Shown here one piece after another: positions 1-5,561 of a stretch of DNA of 6,387 nucleotides (positions are counted from its first letter, which is position 1; each line of letters starts with the position of its first letter). Under the pieces are notes generated by a model, which worked only from the letters and a program-made list of their open reading frames with translations, searched no databases and was not told the DNA's origin. Source of the DNA: Actinomycetes bacterium (GTDB taxonomy: Bacteria > Actinomycetota > Thermoleophilia > Solirubrobacterales > Solirubrobacteraceae); contig JAEXXR010000539.1 of the NCBI GenBank assembly GCA_023405705.1, positions 1 through 6,387 on the forward strand, in the 5' to 3' direction. The translations under genes were made by a program, and so were the position numbers.

Positions 1-886
1 TCCACGCGCAGCGCGGCGCGAACGGGCAGCCGCTCGGCGGCGCCGACAGGCTCGGCGGCGCGCCCGGGATCGATCTGAGCCGCGTCCCGCGCGGCTCCTC
101 CAGTCGCGGCATCGCCTCCAGCAGGCCGACCGTGTACGGGTGGCTCGGCGCCGCGAACAGCTCGCGCACCGGCGCCTCCTCGACGACCGTCCCGCCGTAC
201 ATCACCGCGACGCGGTCGACGAGGCCGGCGACGACCCCGAGGTCGTGCGTGATCCAGACGATCGCCATCCCCAGCCGCTCGCGCAGCGAGCGGACGAGGT
301 CGAGGATCTGCGCCTGGATCGTCACGTCGAGCGCCGTCGTCGGCTCGTCGGCGATCAGCAGCTGCGGGTCGCAGGCGAGCGCGAGCGCGATCAGGATCCG
401 CTGGCGCTGGCCGCCGGAGAAGCGGTGCGGATGGTCGTCGAGGCGGCGGCGCGCGTCGGGGATGCCGACGAGGCCGAGCAGCTCGGCGGCCCGCTCGCGC
501 GCCTGGCGGCGGGAGAGGCCGAGGTGGTGGCGGATCACCAGCGTCAGCTGCTGGCCGACCGTCAGGACCGGGTTCAGCGACGACTGCGGGTCCTGGTAGA
601 CCATCGCGATCTCGCGGCCGCGGACGTCGCGCAGCGCGCGCTCGCCGCCGGCGCGCAGGTCCTGGCCGCGCCAGATCACCTCGCCGCGCTCGACGTGGGC
701 CGCCGGCGGCAGCAGGCCCATCACCGACAGCATGCTGACCGACTTGCCCGAGCCCGACTCGCCGACGAGCGCGACGGCCTCGCCGGGGGCGACCGTGAGC
801 GAGACGCCGTTGACGGCGCTGACCGGCCCGTCCTCGCCGTCGAAGCGGACGTGCAGGTCGCGCAGCTCCAGCAGCGGGGCGCTCAT
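1..886 (-). CDS. Dpp/Opp-type ABC transporter ATP-binding protein (DppD/OppD-like), 3' end cut by window edge
   Basis: This is a cytoplasmic ATPase that powers import through the two permeases encoded upstream. I translated it by hand from the ATG at 886; it stays open for 295 codons to the window edge. The nucleotide-binding fold is complete: Walker A GESGSGKS (residues 42-49), Q-loop Q98 in YQDPQSSLNP, signature FSGGQRQR (156-163), Walker B LLIADE (176-181), D-loop TALD (184-187) and H-loop H214 in WITHDLG. After it comes the C-terminal extension typical of oligopeptide ATPases (oligo_HPY), with a PGAPPSL stretch and the cysteine motif GCPFAPRC (286-293); in some DppD proteins such cysteines bind an iron-sulfur cluster. 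Family members run about 320-350 residues, so only some 30-50 are missing. The start overlaps the OppC stop by four bases (ATGA), which suggests translational coupling. The partner ATPase (DppF/OppF) is probably next, outside the window. The family is certain; the substrate is not. Confidence 0.95.
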   Translation of the reverse strand, partial: MSAPLLELRDLHVRFDGEDGPVSAVNGVSLTVAPGEAVALVGESGSGKSVSMLSVMGLLPPAAHVERGEVIWRGQDLRAGGERALRDVRGREIAMVYQDPQSSLNPVLTVGQQLTLVIRHHLGLSRRQARERAAELLGLVGIPDARRRLDDHPHRFSGGQRQRILIALALACDPQLLIADEPTTALDVTIQAQILDLVRSLRERLGMAIVWITHDLGVVAGLVDRVAVMYGGTVVEEAPVRELFAAPSHPYTVGLLEAMPRLEEPRGTRLRSIPGAPPSLSAPPSGCPFAPRCAW

Positions 887-1830
887 GCGCCCCTCCGGCG
901 GCCGGCGGCGCGCGGGTCGAGCGCGTCGCGCAGCCCGTCGCCGACGAAGTTCGCCGACAGCACGGTCAGGAAGATCATCAGGCCGGGGAAGAACCCTCGC
1001 CACCAGTGCCCCTCCGAGATGACGGGCCGCTGCGACTCCTGGAGCATCCCGCCCCAGGTCGCCTGCGGCGGGTTGAAGCCAAGGCCGAGGAACGACAGGC
1101 CCGACTCGATCAGGATCGCGATCGCCAGGCCGAGCGTCGCGGAGACGATCACCGGGCCCAGCGCGTTGGGCAGGATGTGGCGGACGGCGATCCGCCGCGG
1201 CGGCACGCCGATCGCGCGCGCCGCCTCGACGAACTCGCGCTCCTTCAGCGACAGGTAGCTGGCGCGCACCAGCCGCGCCGTGTTCATCCACGTCAGCGCC
1301 GCGATGCCGAGCACGATCGTCGCGAAGCCGGGGCCGAAGAGGCTGACCAGCAGGATCACGACGAAGAGCGCCGGCAGCGAGTAGAAGACGTCGACGCCGC
1401 GCATCAGCGTGCTGTCGACCAGGCCGCCCGCGTAGCCGGCGAGCGCGCCGACGAGCACCCCCACGACGATCGACATCAGCACCGCGCAGCCGGCGACGGC
1501 GAGCGTCAGGCGACCGCCGTCGAGGATCCGCGAGAACTGGTCGCGGCCCAGCTCGTCGGTCCCCATCGGGTGGCTGAGCGACGGGCCGAGGTCCTTGGCG
1601 GCGAAGTCGATCGCCTCGCCGTCGTAGGGCAGCAGGAACGGCCCGACGACCACCGCGAAGGTCAGCAGCGAGAGCGTCGCGAGGCCGATCAGCGCCAGCT
1701 TGTGGCGGCGGAAGCGGCGCCAGGTGTCGGCGCGCAGCGAGCGCGCGGCCGGTGCGGCGACCGGACCCGCCGGCCCGCCCGCTCCGCCCGTGCCGCCGCC
1801 GGCGCCCGGTTCGATCACTGCCTCAGCCAT
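883..1830 (-). CDS. ABC transporter permease, DppC/OppC type
   Basis: This 315-residue inner-membrane permease forms the channel with the DppB/OppB-like partner. Residues 8-30 are a Gly/Pro/Ala-rich cytoplasmic tail. The OppC N-terminal element follows (WRRFRRHKLALIGL, 37-50), leading into TM1 at about 44-66. The loop motif HPMGTDELGRD (87-97) is a hallmark of OppC/DppC proteins. Further hydrophobic segments lie at about 108-133, 145-167, 168-186, 225-250 and 280-300, giving the usual six. The EAA loop that docks on the ATPase is EAARAIGVPP (202-211), continuing to RHILPN (217-222). The start overlaps the end of the OppB gene by eight bases (ATGGCTGA), and the stop overlaps the ATPase start by four. 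I see no strong Shine-Dalgarno upstream, so expression probably relies on coupling to OppB translation. The length is normal for the family and nothing is broken. The substrate cannot be told from this subunit. Confidence 0.95.
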   Translation of the reverse strand: MAEAVIEPGAGGGTGGAGGPAGPVAAPAARSLRADTWRRFRRHKLALIGLATLSLLTFAVVVGPFLLPYDGEAIDFAAKDLGPSLSHPMGTDELGRDQFSRILDGGRLTLAVAGCAVLMSIVVGVLVGALAGYAGGLVDSTLMRGVDVFYSLPALFVVILLVSLFGPGFATIVLGIAALTWMNTARLVRASYLSLKEREFVEAARAIGVPPRRIAVRHILPNALGPVIVSATLGLAIAILIESGLSFLGLGFNPPQATWGGMLQESQRPVISEGHWWRGFFPGLMIFLTVLSANFVGDGLRDALDPRAAGRRRGA

Positions 1831-2794
1831 GGGAGATGCGGGGGTCGAGAAGTGCGTACAGGAGGTCGGCGACGATGTTCGCGAGCACCACCAGCAGCGA
1901 GGCGATCATCAGGATCCCCAGCAGCACCGGGTAGTCGCGCTGGTCGGCCGACTCGATGAACAGCCGCCCGATGCCGGGCAGCGAGAAGATCGTCTCGGTG
2001 ATCGCGGTGCCGAGGAACAGCTCCGGGATCGCCAGCACCGCGACGGTCACGACCGGGATCGCCGCGTTCTTGACGGCGTGGCGCATGATCACCGTGCGCT
2101 CCGGCAGGCCGCTGCCGCGGGCGGTGCGGACGTAGTCCTGGTCGAGCACCTCCAGCATCGCGGCGCGCACGTAGCGCGTGAGGCTCGCCGCCGTCACCAG
2201 CGCCAGCACGGCGACCGGCATGATCAGGTGGCGGATGCGGTCCCACAGCGCGTCGGCGCCGTAATGGGTCTCGCGCAGGTCCTCCAGCCCCGACGACGGC
2301 AGCCAGCCGAGCGTGAAGGAGAAGAGGAACAGCAGCATCAGGCCGAACCAGAAGCTCGGCGTCGCGAAGCCGGCGAACGACAGGCCGGTCGCGACGTAGT
2401 CGAAGGTCGTGTGCTGACGGCGCGCGGCGATGATCCCGACGGGGATCGCGATCGCCAGCGAGATGACGAAGGCGAGCCCGATCAGCAGCAGCGTCGTCGG
2501 CAGCCGGTCGGCGATCATCTCCAGCACCGGCTGGCCGGTGCGCAGCGAGGTGCCCCAGTCGCCGGTGAGCATGCCGCCGGCCCAGTTCAGGTACTGGACC
2601 GGCAGCGGGTCGTCGAGGCCGTACGCGTCGCGCATGCGCTCGATCTGCTCGGGGCTGAGCTGCGTGCCCGCCCCCTCCCCGCCGGTCGAGAGCGGCCCGC
2701 CGGGGGTCGCCTGCAGCAGCGCGAAGACGACGACGCTGATGCCGACGAGCAGCGGGACGCTCAGGAGCAGGCGGCGCGTCAGATGGACGGCCAT
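1823..2794 (-). CDS. ABC transporter permease, DppB/OppB type
   Basis: This 323-residue inner-membrane permease pairs with the OppC-like protein. It opens with the classic OppB/DppB N-terminus (TRRLLLSVPLLVGISVVVF, TM1 about 9-28), followed by an external loop with the family pattern DAYGLDDPLPVQYLNW (56-71) and GDWGTSL (78-84). Other membrane segments lie at about 98-123, 134-160, 190-207, 245-265 and 290-315. The EAA-type coupling loop is YVRTARGSGLPERTV (221-235) then RHAVKNA (238-244); most relatives have TARAKGL, so the GS variant here is a mild departure. The near-terminal LLYALLDPRI is also typical. I chose the ATG at 2794 because it sets the family N-terminus exactly. It lies 31 bases after the binding-protein stop and has no recognisable Shine-Dalgarno. 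A 15-residue frame starting at the binding-protein stop runs across this start and may help coupling. Arginine codons are all CGN, unlike the gene upstream. Confidence 0.95.
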   Translation of the reverse strand: MAVHLTRRLLLSVPLLVGISVVVFALLQATPGGPLSTGGEGAGTQLSPEQIERMRDAYGLDDPLPVQYLNWAGGMLTGDWGTSLRTGQPVLEMIADRLPTTLLLIGLAFVISLAIAIPVGIIAARRQHTTFDYVATGLSFAGFATPSFWFGLMLLFLFSFTLGWLPSSGLEDLRETHYGADALWDRIRHLIMPVAVLALVTAASLTRYVRAAMLEVLDQDYVRTARGSGLPERTVIMRHAVKNAAIPVVTVAVLAIPELFLGTAITETIFSLPGIGRLFIESADQRDYPVLLGILMIASLLVVLANIVADLLYALLDPRISHG

Positions 2795-2825
2795 GGCGCG
2801 CGCGGAAGGGGTCGGGCGGGGTGCA

Positions 2826-4568
2826 TCAGCGGGCGAGGCTCCAGTCGGCGATCGCCGGGTTGGCCCACTGGCCGTCCCACGCGTCGGTGTTGACGCCCTT
2901 CAGCGACTCGCTCCAGGCCCAGCCCCAGTGGGTGGCGTAGAGCGGCAGCGAGATCCGCTCGCTCGCGAACAGCTCGGCGGTCTCGCCGTAGAGGCGCTTG
3001 CGCTCCTCCTGGTCGACCGTCGTCGCCGCCTGCTCGACCAGTCTGTCGAAGGCCGGCAGTCTGAGGTGGGAGTAGGAGAAGCCGTTGGGGTTGTCGGCCG
3101 TCGGGATCGACGCGCTCGTGAAGACGTGCGCGTAGTCGGCGGGGTCGTTGTAGAACCCGTCGAGGCTCATCATCAGGTCGTATCTGCGGTTGGCGAGGAT
3201 GCCGCCGTCCTGGAAGCCGGCGAAGATCTTCGTCAGCGAGTCGGTCCGCAGTCTCACGTCGATGCCGATCTCCTTCAGGTTCTGCTGCAGGAGCTGCTGG
3301 ATCAGCTTGTAGGACTGGTTGCCGGAGACGGTCGTGAAGTCGAGCTCCGCGCGGACGCCGTCCTTGGAGCGGATGCCGTCGGCGCCTCTCTCCCAGCCGG
3401 CCTCGTCGAGCACCGTGTTGGCCTGCTCGGGGTCGAAGGCGGTCGGCTCGATCTCGGTCGCGGCGAAGCCGGTGTAGATGTAGGAGCCGACCTGCTCGCC
3501 GAAGCCGTCGACGACCTCCTCGATGATCGATCTGCGGTCGATCGCGAGGTCGATCGCCTCGCGCACGGCCGCGTCGGAGAGGACTCTGTTGGGCGTCAGG
3601 TCGTTTCCGGGCTCGGAGTGGTTGAGCCACAGGAAGCTGCCGTAGGTCGGCTCGCCCTTCAGCACGACCTCGATCGGGTCGCCGCCCTCGGCCGCCGCCG
3701 TCACGTCCGGCAGGTCGCTGTTGGCGAGGTAGAAGACGGTGTCGAACTCGCCGTTGACGAACGAGGTGACGGCCGTCTGGCGGTCGGGCGTGATCTTGAA
3801 GGTGATGCCGTCCAGCAGCGGCTTCTCGGGATCGCGCCAGTAGGCGTCGGCGCGTCTGAGCGTGACCTGGTCGCCGGACTTCCAGTCCTCGTAGACGAAC
3901 GGGCCGGTGCCGAGCGGCAGGCGCGCCTGCGGGCTTCTCGTCGTGACCGTCGTCGACTCGGTCGCGTGCTGCGGCATCACGAGGTCGAACAGCTCGAGGT
4001 AGCGCGGGTTGGGCGCTCTCATCTGGACCTCGACGGTCGTCGGGTCGAGCGCTCTGACCGATCTGACGAGCGTGTACGCCGAGCCGGCCGCCGCCGTGCT
4101 TCTCGGGTCGGTGATCACTCTGTAGGTGAACTCGACGTCGTTGGCGGTGAACGGTCTGCCGTCCGACCATCTGACGTCGTCGCGCAGCCTCAGCGTGACC
4201 GTTCTGCCGTCTCTGGAGAGGCCGCCGTTGTCGGCGGTCGGCAGCTCGGCGGCCAGGAACGGCTCATACGAGCCGTCGGCCATCGGCTGGAACAGCGGCT
4301 CGACGACCATCGAGCGCGACACGTCGGCCGCCGCCTCGGTCGTGAAGAGTGGGTTCAGCAGCCCCGGCTCGTCGGTCATCGCGACGAGCAGCCTGCCGCC
4401 GCGCTGCCCGCCCGCGGCGCCGTCGACGCTGTTGCTCGTGTCGACGCCGTTCAGCGACGCGCTGTCGTCGTCGCCGTCACCGCCGCCGCTGCTGCCGCAC
4501 GCGCCGAGCGCCGCCGTCAACGCGACCGCGGTCGCGACCGCGCCCACGCGCGTCCGCCATCCCTTCAT
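2826..4568 (-). CDS. ABC transporter substrate-binding lipoprotein, family 5 (SBP_bac_5, DppA/OppA type)
   Basis: This 580-residue lipid-anchored receptor captures the substrate outside the cell and hands it to the permeases. The N-terminus is a lipoprotein signal: KGWRTR, a hydrophobic stretch (about 8-22) and lipobox LGAC with Cys24. A Gly/Asp/Ser-rich tether follows to about residue 58. The mature domain has clear family 5 marks: EPGLLNPLF (67-75), PLFQPMADGSYEPFLAAELP (91-110), LRDDVRWSDGRPFTANDVEF (128-147), then YRVITDP, LGTGPFVYEDW (219-229) and AVREAIDLAIDRRSI (335-348). The length is normal. The reading frame stays open upstream to 5069, but ATG 4568 is preferred because it begins the signal peptide exactly, has a GAGGAG-like site about 11 bases upstream, and overlaps the hydrolase stop by one base (TGATG). 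By my count 18 of 40 arginines use AGA, against none in either permease. Peptides are the default ligand, but some family 5 members bind oligosaccharides or nickel, so the cargo is open. Confidence 0.95.
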   Translation of the reverse strand: MKGWRTRVGAVATAVALTAALGACGSSGGGDGDDDSASLNGVDTSNSVDGAAGGQRGGRLLVAMTDEPGLLNPLFTTEAAADVSRSMVVEPLFQPMADGSYEPFLAAELPTADNGGLSRDGRTVTLRLRDDVRWSDGRPFTANDVEFTYRVITDPRSTAAAGSAYTLVRSVRALDPTTVEVQMRAPNPRYLELFDLVMPQHATESTTVTTRSPQARLPLGTGPFVYEDWKSGDQVTLRRADAYWRDPEKPLLDGITFKITPDRQTAVTSFVNGEFDTVFYLANSDLPDVTAAAEGGDPIEVVLKGEPTYGSFLWLNHSEPGNDLTPNRVLSDAAVREAIDLAIDRRSIIEEVVDGFGEQVGSYIYTGFAATEIEPTAFDPEQANTVLDEAGWERGADGIRSKDGVRAELDFTTVSGNQSYKLIQQLLQQNLKEIGIDVRLRTDSLTKIFAGFQDGGILANRRYDLMMSLDGFYNDPADYAHVFTSASIPTADNPNGFSYSHLRLPAFDRLVEQAATTVDQEERKRLYGETAELFASERISLPLYATHWGWAWSESLKGVNTDAWDGQWANPAIADWSLAR

Positions 4569-5467
4569 CAGCACCCTTGCTCCTCTCGTGTGAGTCCTGC
4601 CGTGGTCCCGACGAGCCCGTCCCAGCACACGCGGGCGAGCCGTGCGATGTGCTCCCGTCCGGCCGGCAGCGCCGGCAGGCCGCCGGGCAGCTCGGCCGGC
4701 AGCTCGTCGACGTAGACGGAGAGCAGGAAGGCCGGCTCCCCGTCCGCGTAGACGACGCCGGCGTCGGAGACGTCGCGCCAGCCGATGCCCGGCTTGTGGG
4801 CCACGACCGTCCCGGGCGGCAGGTGCCCGGGCAGCCAGTCGTGATGCTGCTGACGGCGCAGCAGGTCGAGTGCGAGCGCGCAGTCCTGCGGACGGCACGC
4901 CAGCCGGGCGGCGACGTCGGAGTCGCCGGCCCCGTCGAGGATCAGTCGCAGCAGCCGCGCCTGGTCGGCGGGCGTCGTCGCGTTGGTCGCCTCGACGGGA
5001 TGGTCGGGCGGCAGCGACGGGATCAGCGCGTGGCGGTGGCGCGTGTCGCGCAGGCCCGCGTTCGCGCACAGCTCGCCGACGGCGTCGAGGCCGACGAGGT
5101 CGACGACGTGCGCGGTCGCGAGGTTGTCGCTGAGCGCCGTCATCAGCAGCAGGACGTCGCGCAGCGAGAAGGTGAGCGGGCCGTCGAGGTGCTGCAGCAG
5201 GCCGCTGTGGATCTCGTCGCGCCAGCGCTCGTCGATCGCGACCGGCTGGTCGAGCGACAGGCGGCCGGCGCGGACCGCGGCGAGCGCCGCGACGAGGATC
5301 GCGACCTTGCGCGTGGAGGCGGCGGGGACCGGGCGGTCGGCGCGCGCGCCGGCGACCTCGGTCTCACGGCCGGCGCGCAGGTCGTGCAGCGCCCAGCCGG
5401 TGTGAAAGGGCTGTCGACGGCAGTGCTCCTCCAGCACCGCCGCGACGGAGTCGAGCGATCCGTGCAT
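4568..5467 (-). CDS. Serine hydrolase with class A beta-lactamase fold (Beta-lactamase2-like), probably cytosolic
   Basis: This 299-residue protein belongs to the penicillin-recognising serine hydrolases. The nucleophile motif is STRK (Ser51, Lys54) in PAASTRKVAIL, the second motif is SDN (113-115) in ALSDNLATAH, and the third is HKPG (224-227) in place of the usual HKTG. The stretch NATTPADQARLL (162-173) aligns with the TTxP segment of class A enzymes. Spacing from SDN to TTP (about 51 residues) matches class A, but where the omega-loop glutamate (Glu166) should sit, around residues 148-152, there is IPSLP and no acid. True beta-lactamase activity is therefore doubtful; an amidase, peptidase or esterase role is as likely. 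The N-terminus MHGSLDSVAAVLEEH shows no signal peptide, whereas beta-lactamases are exported. I prefer ATG 5467 over the in-frame TTG at 5524, which lies inside the operator repeats. It is first in the operon and overlaps the binding-protein start by one base, suggesting that it processes the imported cargo. Confidence 0.85.
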   Translation of the reverse strand: MHGSLDSVAAVLEEHCRRQPFHTGWALHDLRAGRETEVAGARADRPVPAASTRKVAILVAALAAVRAGRLSLDQPVAIDERWRDEIHSGLLQHLDGPLTFSLRDVLLLMTALSDNLATAHVVDLVGLDAVGELCANAGLRDTRHRHALIPSLPPDHPVEATNATTPADQARLLRLILDGAGDSDVAARLACRPQDCALALDLLRRQQHHDWLPGHLPPGTVVAHKPGIGWRDVSDAGVVYADGEPAFLLSVYVDELPAELPGGLPALPAGREHIARLARVCWDGLVGTTAGLTREEQGC

Positions 5468-5477
5468 CTGGCGCGGC

Positions 5478-5506
5478 AGGTTTGCAGAATCGTTTCGGCA
5501 TGTCAA
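5478..5506 (-). promoter_or_regulatory. Possible promoter of the hydrolase-transporter operon
   Basis: Read on the minus strand, a perfect TTGACA -35 hexamer lies at 5506-5501, formed where repeat units one and two meet. Seventeen bases on, the -10 position holds only AAACCT, a poor match. Transcription from it would begin a few bases before the ATG at 5467, giving a nearly leaderless message, which agrees with the lack of a Shine-Dalgarno there. The weak -10 keeps confidence low. Confidence 0.35.
5487..5496. promoter_or_regulatory. Putative LacI-family operator 1 (GAATCGTTTC)
   Basis: This near-palindrome has a central CG and GAA/TTC arms, the pattern bound by many LacI-family repressors. 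It sits 20 bases upstream of the hydrolase ATG, in the -35/-10 spacer of the proposed minus-strand promoter, so a bound repressor would block that promoter. The assignment is inferred from the pattern and the adjacent lacI-type gene. Confidence 0.6.
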
Positions 5507-5515
5507 ATCGATTCG
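5504..5515. promoter_or_regulatory. Putative LacI-family operator 2 (CAAATCGATTCG)
   Basis: The core AATCGATT is a perfect palindrome, extended by matching outer C and G with one mismatched pair between. Its centre lies exactly 18 bases from that of operator 1. It touches the TTGACA element of the proposed hydrolase promoter. Confidence 0.6.
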
Positions 5516-5521
5516 GCGTAT

Positions 5522-5533
5522 CAAATCGATTCG
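5522..5533. promoter_or_regulatory. Putative LacI-family operator 3 (CAAATCGATTCG)
   Basis: This is an identical copy of operator 2, again 18 bases on. It lies about 30 bases before the repressor ATG, where the -35 region of the repressor promoter is expected, so it fits autoregulation of the lacI-type gene. Confidence 0.6.
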
Positions 5534-5546
5534 GCGACGATCCGGC

Positions 5547-5552
5547 TAGTGT
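5547..5552 (+). promoter_or_regulatory. Possible -10 element of the LacI-type repressor gene
   Basis: TAGTGT fits the TANNNT form of actinobacterial -10 elements and ends nine bases before the ATG at 5562, which could give a leaderless or very short-leader transcript. No good -35 is seen; the expected place is occupied by the third operator. Confidence 0.3.
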
Positions 5553-5561
5553 TGCGTCGCG

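Larger units (their letters stand above)
5485..5538. repeat. Three tandem 18-bp repeats in the divergent promoter region
   Basis: Three units follow each other with an exact 18-base period: 5485-5502, 5503-5520 and 5521-5538. Units two and three share an identical 16-base stretch, TCAAATCGATTCGGCG. Unit one (CAGAATCGTTTCGGCA) matches at 11 of those 16 positions, including AATCG and TTTCGGC-like cores. The AT content is far above the surrounding DNA, which argues for a kept regulatory function rather than chance. Confidence 0.9.

Noticed and set aside
140..1258. A 372-codon plus-strand frame opposite the ATPase and OppC.
   Set aside because: Its composition is low-complexity Arg/Ala/Asp and it mirrors the codons of the real minus-strand genes.
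2795..2825. A terminator in the gap between the binding protein and OppB.
   Set aside because: No stable stem with a T-run is visible in this 31-base GC-rich gap; read-through is expected.
2430..4715. A 761-codon open frame on the plus strand opposite the binding protein and OppB.
   Set aside because: It is antisense to two clearly recognisable genes; its translation is rich in R, V, D, E and Q with no domain pattern, as expected for a shadow frame in GC-rich DNA.
4569..5069. An upstream in-frame extension of the binding protein to 5069.
   Set aside because: It overlaps the hydrolase in another frame, encodes Arg/Pro/Ala-rich nonsense, and would bury the lipoprotein signal peptide inside the protein.
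5468..5524. An alternative TTG start for the hydrolase at 5524.
   Set aside because: The added 19 residues are encoded by the operator repeats and bear no resemblance to the family; ATG 5467 is a better start.
5485..5538. The three repeats as a small CRISPR array or transposon end.
   Set aside because: The units are contiguous with no spacers, there are no cas or transposase genes nearby, and the palindromic cores fit repressor binding.
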